Source: Peptococcaceae bacterium UBA5767
GTDB lineage: Bacteria; Bacillota; TC1; UBA5767
Reading direction: 5' to 3'
DNA length: 47,571 nucleotides
Assembly: GCA_002418765.1 (NCBI GenBank)
Contig: DIET01000020.1
Span: 1-47,571, forward strand
Positions 16,901 through 25,228 of this stretch are shown in pieces; the stretch's first letter is position 1, and each line of letters begins with the position of its first letter. Below the pieces are notes generated by a model. It saw only the letters and a program-made list of their open reading frames with translations, did not search any database and had not been told where the DNA came from. A program made the translations under genes and the position numbers.

Positions 16901-17760
16901 TTACGCTAAAAGACATCAGCTATACATACAAATCCGGGACCCCTTATGAAACCAAGGCCATAGAGCAAATCAGCCTTTCTATTGCAGAAGGTGAATTTGT
17001 GGGGCTTATTGGTCATACGGGCTGTGGAAAATCTACTTTGGTACAGCATCTAAATGGTCTGTTGGTTCCCCATACCGGGGAAATGACCATTGATCAGGTT
17101 CGTTATTATGCTGGAGGCATCAAGCCAGATAAAGCGTTGCGAGAAAAAGTGGGTATGGTATTTCAGTATCCGGAGGATCAGTTGTTTGAAGAAACCGTAT
17201 ATGAGGATGTGGCGTTTGCGCCCAAGAATTTCGGATTGGCTCCAGAGTTGCTGGAGGAGCGCGTGCGGTCTGCCATTGAAGATGTCGGTCTTTCTTATGA
17301 AGCGATCAAGGATCGTTCTCCTTTTTCTCTTTCCGGAGGCCAGATGCGCAGGGTAGCCATTGCTGGCGTGCTGGCGGCCATGCCCAAGATTCTGGTTTTG
17401 GATGAGCCGACTGCCGGTCTTGATCCCAGAGGACGAGAAGAGATTTTGGCCCAGATTGATGCCTTGCATAAGAAGAGACATATCACCATCATTTTGGTTT
17501 CCCATAGCATGGATGATATTGCTGCACATGCGGATCGTGTTCTGGTGATGAATGCTGGTCGTATTGTGATCGATGATTCACCTAGAAAAGTGTTCAAGGA
17601 GCATGAGAGACTTCGTTCCATGGGTTTGGATATTCCTTCTGTTTCCAAGCTGATGCTTCAACTGAAAGAACGGGGATATCCCGTGGATACAGAGCTATTC
17701 ACCATTGCGGAGGCAACAAAGGAAATTCTCCGGGTCAAAGGGGGTGGACAGCTTGTTTAG
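16894..17760 (+). CDS. ecfA2: ECF transporter ATPase EcfA2
   Basis: 288 residues from ATG 16894 (MLITLKDISYTYKSGTPYE); the longer frame into ecfA1 has no family match. Walker A GHTGCGKST is at 40-48, the signature is LSGGQMRRVAIAG, and Walker B is LVLDEPTAGLDP. It pairs with EcfA1 as the heterodimeric ATPase. The 3' end overlaps ecfT by 8 bases. Confidence 0.95.
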   Translation: MLITLKDISYTYKSGTPYETKAIEQISLSIAEGEFVGLIGHTGCGKSTLVQHLNGLLVPHTGEMTIDQVRYYAGGIKPDKALREKVGMVFQYPEDQLFEETVYEDVAFAPKNFGLAPELLEERVRSAIEDVGLSYEAIKDRSPFSLSGGQMRRVAIAGVLAAMPKILVLDEPTAGLDPRGREEILAQIDALHKKRHITIILVSHSMDDIAAHADRVLVMNAGRIVIDDSPRKVFKEHERLRSMGLDIPSVSKLMLQLKERGYPVDTELFTIAEATKEILRVKGGGQLV

Positions 17761-18544
17761 AGACATCACGATTGGGCAATACTTGCCAGGTGAATCGTTT
17801 ATTCACCGACTTGACCCCCGCACCAAGATCTTGTCGGTGCTTTTCTTTATGGTAGGCATATTCGGAGTCAAGCATTTGACTTCCTATGTATTTGTGCTGG
17901 CGCTTACTTTGTTTGTTATTCTGAGTGCCCGCATTTCTTTATCCTATCTTTTGAAGGGACTCAAACCCATTTTCATTATTTTGGTATTTACAGTGGGTTT
18001 GCATTTGTTTATGACCCCGGGTGAGGAATTGGTGAGATTTATAGGCCTGACCATTACATTAGAAGGGGTGGAAAAAGCGGCCTTCATGGCCTTGAGACTG
18101 ATTTTTCTGGTGTTGTTTGCTAGTCTTCTTACGTTAACGACGGCACCTATGAGCTTGACTGATGGCTTAGAGAAGCTTTTGACGCCCTTTGCCAAAATCG
18201 GTTTGCCGGCCCATGAGCTGGCCATGATGATGAGTATCGCACTACGCTTTATTCCTACGCTGATCGATGAGACAGACAAGATCATGAAGGCGCAGAAGGC
18301 CAGAGGCGCTGATTTTGAATCTGGGAATGTATGGCAACGCGCCAAGAGCATGATTCCCTTGCTGGTTCCTTTGTTTGTCAGTGCCTTTCGTCGTGCAGAC
18401 GAATTGGCTATGGCCATGGAAGCAAGGTGTTATCGCGGTAGCCAAGGTAGAACCAGAATGAAGCAGTTACAGTATAGGCCGACGGATGTGTTGGTGACGG
18501 GCCTGATGGGAACGTTCATGCTGCTTACGTTTCTATATCTGTAA
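17753..18544 (+). CDS. ecfT: ECF transporter transmembrane protein EcfT
   Basis: 263 residues from TTG 17753, after AAAGGGGGTGG; GTG 17744 is a close alternative. The family start DITIGQYLPGESFIHRLDPRTK is seen. Several hydrophobic segments and the Ala-Arg-Gly coupling motifs (KAQKARGADF, AMEARCYRGS) that touch the ATPases are present. Confidence 0.93.
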   Translation: MFRDITIGQYLPGESFIHRLDPRTKILSVLFFMVGIFGVKHLTSYVFVLALTLFVILSARISLSYLLKGLKPIFIILVFTVGLHLFMTPGEELVRFIGLTITLEGVEKAAFMALRLIFLVLFASLLTLTTAPMSLTDGLEKLLTPFAKIGLPAHELAMMMSIALRFIPTLIDETDKIMKAQKARGADFESGNVWQRAKSMIPLLVPLFVSAFRRADELAMAMEARCYRGSQGRTRMKQLQYRPTDVLVTGLMGTFMLLTFLYL

Positions 18545-18594
18545 GGATGATTCTTTTTGATCCAAATGTTGATGTGGCGAGAAGGGGATACAAG

Positions 18595-19338
18595 GTGAAG
18601 ATGTTACTTCGTTTGGCCTATGATGGCAGCCGTTATAGCGGCTGGCAGATACAAAACAATAGTCAAAAGCCCACCTTGCAGCAAACACTCGAAGAAGTGT
18701 TGTTTCAGATTACCCAAGAGCGCATTCGGGTGATGGCGTCTGGAAGAACGGATGCAGGGGTGCATGCCTTGCACCAGGCAGTGATGTTTCGCACCGAATC
18801 CAGCCTGACACCGGAACGTTTCATGTGCGCCTTGAACGCTCTTTTGCCCAAGGATATGGTGGTGAAATCAGCGCAGGTGGTAGCCGATGACTTTCATGTC
18901 ATGGCCTGTGCCAGAAAAAAAACCTATCGCTATCTTATCCACAATCATCCGAACCGGGATGTGTTTTTGCGAGGTCTGGTGTTGGAGTATCCGAGACACC
19001 TTGATGTAGAGGCAATGCAGTCAGCCTGCGAGAAGCTTTTGGGGACCCATCATTTTGGCGCGTTTTGTGCTGCCAACAGTGCCGCCAAGACCTTCGAGAG
19101 AACCATCTATGAGGCAACAGTACGGCGGGAAGCGGAATTGGTGATTTTTGAAGTGACCGGTAATGGTTTTTTGTACAATATGGTGCGTATTATGGTGGGT
19201 ACGCTTTTGGCGATTTCCGAGGGAAAAATGACAGAGCAGGTCTTTGAGGAGGCTTTTGTTACGCACAATCGAAGTACTCTTGGCAAAACGGCGCCACCAG
19301 AGGGATTGTATTTGGTGGATGTGAGCTACGAGGCGTAA
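18595..19338 (+). CDS. truA: tRNA pseudouridine(38-40) synthase
   Basis: 247 residues from GTG 18595 (VKMLLRLAYDG), 7 bases after GAAGGGG. ATG 18601 and ATG 18547 are alternatives. The catalytic Asp is D53 in SGRTDAGVHA. FLYNMVRIMVGTL near the C-terminus is typical. It modifies the anticodon arm of tRNAs and usually follows ecfT in Firmicutes. Confidence 0.95.
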   Translation: MKMLLRLAYDGSRYSGWQIQNNSQKPTLQQTLEEVLFQITQERIRVMASGRTDAGVHALHQAVMFRTESSLTPERFMCALNALLPKDMVVKSAQVVADDFHVMACARKKTYRYLIHNHPNRDVFLRGLVLEYPRHLDVEAMQSACEKLLGTHHFGAFCAANSAAKTFERTIYEATVRREAELVIFEVTGNGFLYNMVRIMVGTLLAISEGKMTEQVFEEAFVTHNRSTLGKTAPPEGLYLVDVSYEA

Positions 19339-19355
19339 AAGATGCAGTCAGCCTG

Positions 19356-19384
19356 TTGACAAATTTGGCTGCTTTCCCTATAAT
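19356..19384 (+). promoter_or_regulatory. Consensus promoter for rplM-rpsI
   Basis: TTGACA (19356-19361) and TATAAT (19379-19384) with exactly 17 bases between: a perfect sigma-70/sigma-A consensus, the strongest in the window. Start of transcription is expected near 19391, leaving an 85-base leader. Confidence 0.92.
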
Positions 19385-19394
19385 TAAAGACGCT

Positions 19395-19415
19395 GTTTGT
19401 AGCGGTTGTATAAAC
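19395..19415 (+). promoter_or_regulatory. Leader hairpin before rplM
   Basis: GTTTGTA (19395-19401) pairs with TATAAAC (19409-19415) including one G-U. The loop GCGGTTG contains CGG that could pair with CCG in CCCCG downstream (19421-19425). It lies at the 5' end of the transcript and may be an L13-type ribosomal leader where L13 binds its own mRNA; a covariance search was not possible. Confidence 0.4.
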
Positions 19416-19475
19416 AAGAGCCCCGTTTGTACGATTTCTATAAAGGCTGATATCGAAATAATGAGGAGGTCAGTC

Positions 19476-19907
19476 ATGAGTACCTTTATGGCAAAAGCAC
19501 AAGATGTGCAAAGAAAATGGTATATCGTGGACGCAGAAGGTCAGACTTTGGGTAGATTGGCTACCAAAGTGGCAAGCGTTCTCAAGGGCAAACACAAGCC
19601 CATATATACGTCTCACGTGGATACGGGAGATTTTGTAATCGTCATCAATGCTGAAAAGATTGTGGTGACAGGAAATAAGGCCAATCAGAAGTTGTACAGA
19701 AGACACTCAGGTTATACTGGTGGATTAAAGGAAATTCCTTATGCTGTGATGATGCAGAAGCATCCAGAACGAATCGTGACCATAGCGGTCACAGGCATGA
19801 TTCCTCACAATAAGCTGGGCAGGCAGATGATTACCAAACTCAAGGTGTATGCAGGAGCAGAACATCCGCATGCTGCACAGCAACCTGAAGTATTGGAAAT
19901 AGGCTAG
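19476..19907 (+). CDS. rplM: 50S ribosomal protein L13
   Basis: 143 residues from ATG 19476 (MSTFMAKAQDVQRKWYIVDA), after GAGGAGGT; the longer open frame runs into the promoter. GRLATKVASVLKGKHKPIYT and GMIPHNKLGRQM are diagnostic. An early 50S assembly protein, co-transcribed with rpsI. Confidence 0.97.
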   Translation: MSTFMAKAQDVQRKWYIVDAEGQTLGRLATKVASVLKGKHKPIYTSHVDTGDFVIVINAEKIVVTGNKANQKLYRRHSGYTGGLKEIPYAVMMQKHPERIVTIAVTGMIPHNKLGRQMITKLKVYAGAEHPHAAQQPEVLEIG

Positions 19908-19922
19908 AAAGGGGGAGTCAAT

Positions 19923-20324
19923 ATGGCAAAGACAAGTGTAGTAGTATACAGAGGAACAGGACGTCGTAAAGATGCTGTGGCCAGAGTCAGATTGGTGCCA
20001 GGCGAAGGCAATGTGCTGATCAACAAGCGTCCGATGGATGAATATTTGGGCAAAAAGACCTTGGAAATGATTGTCAGACAGCCGTTGGAGCTTACGGAAA
20101 ATGTAGACCGTTTTGATGTTTTGGCCACGGTAAATGGTGGTGGCGTAAGAGGACAGGCGGGTGCAGTTCGTTTGGGTATTGCAAGGGCTCTTCTGGTAGC
20201 CGATGAGAAATTGAGAAAGCCTTTGAAAAAAGCAGGCTTTTTAACCAGAGACAGCAGGATGAAGGAAAGAAGAAAATATGGTTTGAAGAAAGCCAGAAAA
20301 GCTTCACAGTTCTCCAAACGTTAA
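19923..20324 (+). CDS. rpsI: 30S ribosomal protein S9
   Basis: 133 residues. YRGTGRRKDAVARVRLVPG and the C-terminal DSRMKERRKYGLKKARKA ending in SKR are diagnostic; the final Arg contacts P-site tRNA. GAAAGGGGG precedes the ATG. Confidence 0.98.
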   Translation: MAKTSVVVYRGTGRRKDAVARVRLVPGEGNVLINKRPMDEYLGKKTLEMIVRQPLELTENVDRFDVLATVNGGGVRGQAGAVRLGIARALLVADEKLRKPLKKAGFLTRDSRMKERRKYGLKKARKASQFSKR

Positions 20325-20335
20325 GACAAAACCAG

Positions 20336-20367
20336 AACCCTCAAATTTTGATTTGAGGGTTTTTTTG
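20336..20367 (+). terminator. Terminator after rpsI
   Basis: AACCCTCAAAT (20336-20346) pairs perfectly with ATTTGAGGGTT (20351-20361) around TTTG, with the T-run going on to 20366. Confidence 0.92.
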
Positions 20368-20442
20368 TACAAGAAGACCCTCCTGATGAAAAGTGGCAGT
20401 GCCAGAAACCATCAGCAAACCATTCCTTTGGTTCAAATTCTA

Positions 20443-20470
20443 TTGATAAATATGGTCAATATGATATTAT
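20443..20470 (+). promoter_or_regulatory. Promoter for the V-type ATPase operon
   Basis: TTGATA (20443-20448) and TATTAT (20465-20470) with 16 bases between. This is the best pair in the 160-base gap between the rpsI terminator and the first ATPase gene. Confidence 0.55.
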
Positions 20471-20528
20471 GGAGCATATCGATTTTTTTAAAGTCGGTGA
20501 AAACCTGGAAGAAATGAGGTGATTCTCA

Positions 20529-20855
20529 TTGGCTCTTGAAGTGATGGAATCCATTGTACGAGTAGAGAAAGAGGCAGAAGAAATCCTTCGGCAGGCAAGT
20601 GAAGAAGCCCGTGGTTGGGTGCAGAAGGCAGAAGAAGAAATGGCGAATCTGGTTTTGCAGTATGCTGAAAAAGGACTGCTTGATGCCAGGCAGAAAGACT
20701 CGCTGGCAGAAAAGGAAGCCCAACTGGAGATAGAGGCTTCGACCAAAGAAAATGCTAAAGCCTGTGAAGCCATACGACAAGCTGGTGCAGAAAAAATGGA
20801 TCAGGCGACTCGTCTGATTGTGGAAAGGATTGTGGACTCTTTTGGCTATCATTGA
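20529..20855 (+). CDS. V-type ATPase peripheral stalk subunit (G/H-like)
   Basis: 108 residues, almost wholly a charged Ala/Glu/Lys-rich coiled coil (EKEAEEILRQASEEARGWVQ). TTG start after GAGGTGAT (20516-20523). First gene of the operon, where bacterial and archaeal operons carry the AhaH/NtpF-type stalk protein that pairs with subunit E to hold the catalytic head. Assigned by context and coiled-coil character, as coiled coils give little direct homology. Confidence 0.75.
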   Translation: MALEVMESIVRVEKEAEEILRQASEEARGWVQKAEEEMANLVLQYAEKGLLDARQKDSLAEKEAQLEIEASTKENAKACEAIRQAGAEKMDQATRLIVERIVDSFGYH

Positions 20856-22776
20856 TATGAGCAAGGTCGACCTGGTCGCCCTTGAAAAGGACAAACAGAA
20901 TATCTTGAATGCTTTTCAAGATAGCGGGATGTTGGAAGTGGTGGCCGTTGAAGAGGGCTCCTTCCATGCCCAGGAGGATTGGTTTGAATCCTTGTCATTT
21001 CATAGCAATCAGGGGACCATCGAAAAGTTGGAGAGGGAGATTTCGGAAGTTGAATTCGCTCTTTCTTTTTTGAATCAGCGTGTGGAGGAAGAACCGGAAA
21101 AAAATATCTTGGTTCGTTCTCGGGATTTGGACGAGGTGCTGCAGCAAAAAGAAGACATCTTGGCCATTGCCAGTGTCTGTCGAGATTTTGAATTAGAAGA
21201 AAATGAGATTGACAGCAAGCGACACCGATTGCGTAATCTGGTCACCAAGTATCTTCCTTGGTTGGGGCTTAACCTGCGGCTGGAAGATATACAGGATACC
21301 AAAAACATGATGATTCGCGTCGGCAGCGTACCAAAATCCATGGCGGAAGACTTTTACCGCTTGGTCATGGAACAGGAGCTGTCCTTTATCAAGGCGCTGG
21401 GTGAGGAAAAGGAAGATGCCTATTTCTTTGTGGCCTTTCACAAGAGTCTACGGTCCATGGCCAGAGATGCTTCCAAGCAATATGATTTCACACAGGCCCA
21501 TTTCGGGGATGTCCGAGGGACACCGGAAGGCATCATTGCTCAGTTGGAAAAGGACATTGAAAATTTATATCAGCAAAAAGAAATGCTGCAGAAACGAGCT
21601 GAGGAGATGGCGGGAAAAAGACGCCAGCTCATGATCCTTCTTGATGTGTTGTCTGTGGAACTACAACGTGAAAACGCAGCCTATCATGCTGTTCATAGCA
21701 AGAAAACCTTTGTGTTGCATGGTTGGGTTAAGACGACCAATGAAGCGGCGCTAGAAGGTGTATTGCGTGAGCATGTGGATTTTTATAAGTTGGATTTTGC
21801 ACCGCCAGAGGAGGATGAACCCTTTCCAGTGTATACCCAAAATGTGGCTGCGGTGACTCCGTTTGAAATGGTTACCAATCTTTATAGCGTTCCCGCATCC
21901 AATGGCATCGATCCCAACAATGTAGTGGCTCCGTTTCATGCCATGTTTTTGGGCTTGATGATGGGTGATGTCGGGTATGGAATTTTGTTGGCTTTGGGTG
22001 GTTATTTTTACGGAAAGAAAGCAAAAGGCGGCGCCAAAAAGCTCTCGGGTGTCATTTTCTATGGAGGACTGTTTAGTATCTTCTGGGGCATTCTTTTGGG
22101 GAGCTATTTTGGAGATGTGGGCACCAGACTGGGTGTACCGGCCATTTTGATGAATCCGATGGAAGACCCCGTCAGTATGCTGGCTCTTTGCCTTGGGTTG
22201 GGGGCTTTGCACATTCTGGTAGGGATGGGTGTGAAGGCCTATATGCTCATCAAGGAAAAGAAATATCTCGATGCCGTGTTTGATGTTGGTTTTTGGTATT
22301 TTCTGCTAATTGGATTGCCCATGCTGATGACGCCCTTGGCCAGTACTGGTCAGGTAATGGCGCTGGTGGGGGCGGTAGGACTTCTTTTGACGCAAGGTAG
22401 GGAAAAGAAGAATATTTTTGGTAAAATATTAGGCGGACTGGGAAGTCTTTATGGTATTACAGGATACTTAAGCGATATCTTGTCCTATTCCAGATTGTTT
22501 GCCTTGTTGCTTAGTTCTGCGGTGGTGGCAATGGTGATGAACCAGATTGCGGCGATGGTGGGAGTCAACTGGATAGGATATATTTTTGCAGCCATTATTT
22601 TTGTAGCCGGGCATGCCTTTAATTTGTTCATTGGCGGTCTCGGTGCTTATGTGCATGGCAGCCGTTTGATTTATGTTGAGTTTTTCAGTAAGTTTTTTAT
22701 GGGCGGAGGACATGCATTCGATCCTCTGCACAAGGAAACCAAATTTACATCAATAGAAAAAAAGGAGGCAGTATAA
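20842..22776 (+). CDS. ntpI: V-type ATPase membrane subunit I (a-subunit)
   Basis: About 644 residues from TTG 20842 (MAIIDMSKVDLVALEKDK); ATG 20857 is possible. The first half is a soluble coiled-coil domain. The second half (from about residue 350) has seven or eight membrane segments with GLMMGDVGYG and ILSYSRLFALLLSS, which contains the Arg needed for ion transfer through the rotor interface. It overlaps the previous gene by 14 bases. Confidence 0.95.
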   Translation: MAIIDMSKVDLVALEKDKQNILNAFQDSGMLEVVAVEEGSFHAQEDWFESLSFHSNQGTIEKLEREISEVEFALSFLNQRVEEEPEKNILVRSRDLDEVLQQKEDILAIASVCRDFELEENEIDSKRHRLRNLVTKYLPWLGLNLRLEDIQDTKNMMIRVGSVPKSMAEDFYRLVMEQELSFIKALGEEKEDAYFFVAFHKSLRSMARDASKQYDFTQAHFGDVRGTPEGIIAQLEKDIENLYQQKEMLQKRAEEMAGKRRQLMILLDVLSVELQRENAAYHAVHSKKTFVLHGWVKTTNEAALEGVLREHVDFYKLDFAPPEEDEPFPVYTQNVAAVTPFEMVTNLYSVPASNGIDPNNVVAPFHAMFLGLMMGDVGYGILLALGGYFYGKKAKGGAKKLSGVIFYGGLFSIFWGILLGSYFGDVGTRLGVPAILMNPMEDPVSMLALCLGLGALHILVGMGVKAYMLIKEKKYLDAVFDVGFWYFLLIGLPMLMTPLASTGQVMALVGAVGLLLTQGREKKNIFGKILGGLGSLYGITGYLSDILSYSRLFALLLSSAVVAMVMNQIAAMVGVNWIGYIFAAIIFVAGHAFNLFIGGLGAYVHGSRLIYVEFFSKFFMGGGHAFDPLHKETKFTSIEKKEAV

Positions 22777-22777
22777 C

Positions 22778-23242
22778 ATGGGTATGGGTCAGATTTATGC
22801 AGTGTTGGGGGTGGCGTTTGCCGTCATTTTTCCTGGTATCGGTTCATCGTTGGGTGTAAAAAGTGCAGGTGAAGCAGGAGCAGGTGTGGTAACAGAGGAT
22901 CCTGATAAGTTTGGACAGGTTCTCATTCTGGAACTTCTCCCTGGTACGCAAGGCATCTATGGTTTGCTGGTAGGTTTTATCATTATGACCAAGATCAATG
23001 TTTTTGGCGGTTTGGATCCAGTAACCACCACGGAAGGCTTGCTCTATTTGGCGGGCTCATTGCCCATTGCTGTGGTTGGTTTGATGTCGGCCATTGCACA
23101 GGGTAAAGTATCTACGGCTGGTGTCAGCATGATTGCCAAACGTCCCAAAGAAGTAGGGAAGGCCATGATTCTATCTGCCATGGTGGAAACGTATGCCGTA
23201 TTGGCTTTGCTGGCCTCCTTCTTGGTCGTGTATTTTATTTAG
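22778..23242 (+). CDS. ntpK: V-type ATPase rotor proteolipid subunit K
   Basis: 154 residues, four membrane helices from a duplicated hairpin; only the second half has the ion-binding Glu. ELLPGTQGIYG gives T57 and Q58, SAIAQGK gives Q108, and MVETYAVL gives E137. These match the residues known to bind Na+ in Enterococcus hirae NtpK (T64, Q65, Q110, E139). The ring therefore probably carries Na+. It starts 2 bases after the previous stop, after AAAGGAGG. Confidence 0.95.
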   Translation: MGMGQIYAVLGVAFAVIFPGIGSSLGVKSAGEAGAGVVTEDPDKFGQVLILELLPGTQGIYGLLVGFIIMTKINVFGGLDPVTTTEGLLYLAGSLPIAVVGLMSAIAQGKVSTAGVSMIAKRPKEVGKAMILSAMVETYAVLALLASFLVVYFI

Positions 23243-23254
23243 CGAGGAGAAACG

Positions 23255-23857
23255 ATGACGAATAGCCTGAAAGCCATTGAAAGCGAAATCCTTCGGGATG
23301 CGAAAGCGGAGGCAAAAAAGCAACTTCAGTTGGCCAAAGAGCGTGCCGAACAAAAGATTCAGGGCAAAAAACAGGAGTTGGAAAAAGCTTTTGTCTTGCG
23401 GTCTACTCTGAACACGGAAGAAGCCGCCAGGAAAAAGGAACGCCTTTTGACATCAGCCAGACTGGAACAGAGCAAAGAACGTTTGCAAGCCAAGCAGGAA
23501 ATGATTGATTTGGCGTTTTCCAAGGTGGCGGAAGCCTTTGCGGCGATGGATGTGGACACACACAAAGATTGGCTGGAACGCTTGATGCTGGCAACATCAG
23601 AGACAGGTGTGGAAGTAGTTGTGCCGGGGAAAAGAGAGGTTGCTCTGGTCGATGAAGCACTGCTTACACGTGTCAATGAACAATTGAAGCGAAGCAAAAG
23701 ACCAGGTAGCCTGGTTCTTTCGGAGCAGACGGGAGAGTTTGATCAGGGGTTTGTCCTTTTGGGAGAACAGTCTGAGATCAATGCCAGTTTGGAAGCCTTA
23801 ATCAATAGTGTGCGTAAGGATCTGGAGTCTGACGTGGCTGGCATCTTGTTTGGATAG
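23255..23857 (+). CDS. ntpE: V-type ATPase subunit E
   Basis: 200 residues. The N-terminal half is a Lys/Glu/Gln-rich helix (KAEAKKQLQLAKERAEQK). The C-terminal globular part has VGSEIN-like LGEQSEINASLEALI. It forms the peripheral stalk with the small coiled-coil subunit and holds the AB head still. 12 bases after ntpK. Confidence 0.9.
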   Translation: MTNSLKAIESEILRDAKAEAKKQLQLAKERAEQKIQGKKQELEKAFVLRSTLNTEEAARKKERLLTSARLEQSKERLQAKQEMIDLAFSKVAEAFAAMDVDTHKDWLERLMLATSETGVEVVVPGKREVALVDEALLTRVNEQLKRSKRPGSLVLSEQTGEFDQGFVLLGEQSEINASLEALINSVRKDLESDVAGILFG

Positions 23858-23881
23858 AAAAGAAGAAGGAGAGGTAGGCCC

Positions 23882-24889
23882 ATGGCTCAACCCAGTAATA
23901 CCTATAGCGTGGCCAGAATACACGCGCTAGAGACCAAACTGATGGACAAAATGAAATTTGAGCGGATGCTAGAGGCTGCTTCTGCCGATGATGTATTGAA
24001 AATCCTGGGCGAAAGCGGTGATTATGGTATAGCCTTGTCCGAGCTGAAAGGTCCTTGGGAATATGAAAATGTACTTCGCTCTGAGACAGGTGTCCTGCGC
24101 GATTTGTTGGAGCGTGTTTCTCCCAATCGCGAGATCACGGATTTATTCTTTTTACAATATGATGCCAATAATATCAAGGTGATGTTGAAGTCGAAAATAT
24201 TGAATCGCGATTTTTCGGCATTTCTTTCTCCCCATGGCGTCGTTTCCCTAGAGATTCTTGCCTTGGCGTTCAAGGAGGATGATATGTCATATCTGCCTGT
24301 GTTTTGGCAGAGGGCGATCAGAGAAGCGCACAATGTGCAAGAAGATAAACCTGATCCCCAAAAAATGGATGTCATCATCGATAGAGCCCGGTATGCGGAA
24401 ACCTTGCGGGTTGCCAAGCTTCATGGAGAAAAAGCTGTGTTGGATTATTTTCGCCGGGCGCTGGACTGGATCAACATCAAGTCCTTCTTCCGGGCCCATA
24501 AAGCGGATTTTTCGGCGCAATATTTTTCAGGTATTTTTATTCCGGGAGGATGGATTGAGGAGAGGCATTTTTGGAAGGGTTATGAGGAAGGGATGGACAG
24601 CTTGCAAGAGGCGCTGCACCAAACCATCTATGCTGATATTTTTTCTGAGACCAAGACCATTTATCAGGAGAACGGGCATCTTTGTGAGTTGGAAAAGAAG
24701 ATTGATAATGAGGCCTTGTCTCAAATGAAAAAGCTGGCCAAGGACAATTACTCCGGTATTGAGCCCGTTCTTGGTTATATACTGGCCAAGGAGTACGAAG
24801 CCAAGGCAGTGCGCCTCATCATGGTGGGGAAACTCAATGGTCTGGGCAAGGATATCATCAAGGAAAGGCTGCGTGATGGCTATGTATAA
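23882..24889 (+). CDS. ntpC: V-type ATPase subunit C
   Basis: 335 residues, mostly helical, of the C/AC39 family that connects the central stalk to the K ring. YSVARIHALETKLMDKMKFERML at the start and the end LAKEYEAKAVRLIMVGKLNG are typical. The 3' end overlaps the next gene by 14 bases. Confidence 0.92.
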   Translation: MAQPSNTYSVARIHALETKLMDKMKFERMLEAASADDVLKILGESGDYGIALSELKGPWEYENVLRSETGVLRDLLERVSPNREITDLFFLQYDANNIKVMLKSKILNRDFSAFLSPHGVVSLEILALAFKEDDMSYLPVFWQRAIREAHNVQEDKPDPQKMDVIIDRARYAETLRVAKLHGEKAVLDYFRRALDWINIKSFFRAHKADFSAQYFSGIFIPGGWIEERHFWKGYEEGMDSLQEALHQTIYADIFSETKTIYQENGHLCELEKKIDNEALSQMKKLAKDNYSGIEPVLGYILAKEYEAKAVRLIMVGKLNGLGKDIIKERLRDGYV

Positions 24890-25202
24890 AATTGCTGTGG
24901 TAGGAGAGCGAGATGCCATTTTGGGATTCAAGTCGCTGGGCCTGGATGTCTTTGCTGCCTATGGAGAAGAAGAAATCTCGCGGACATTGAATACATTGGC
25001 ACGCAGTGATTATGCGGTCATTTTTATCACTGAAAAGACGGCGATGAAAGCGCAAGAGACGATCGATAAATATACCAGTAAGCCTTTTCCTGCCATTATT
25101 TTGATTCCAGGAGCCGACGGCTCTACCGGTGTAGGCATGATGGCCGTCAAGGCCAGTGTGGAAAAGGCCATCGGAACAGATATTTTATTCAAGGACGAAT
25201 AA
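24876..25202 (+). CDS. V-type ATPase subunit F
   Basis: 108 residues from ATG 24876 (MAMYKIAVVGERDAILGFKSLG), 7 bases after AAGGAAAGG. A Rossmann-like small subunit of the central stalk (called G in Enterococcus, F elsewhere). Near the C-terminus it has PAIILIPGADGSTGVGMMAVKASVEKAIG. It starts inside ntpC and precedes ntpA. Confidence 0.93.
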   Translation: MAMYKIAVVGERDAILGFKSLGLDVFAAYGEEEISRTLNTLARSDYAVIFITEKTAMKAQETIDKYTSKPFPAIILIPGADGSTGVGMMAVKASVEKAIGTDILFKDE

Positions 25203-25228
25203 TTCTGTAAGAAAGAGAGGGAAATCCA

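Noticed and set aside
20469..20522. 17-residue mini frame just before the V-ATPase operon
   Set aside because: Its ATG overlaps the proposed -10 and it has no binding site, so it would not be in the transcript.
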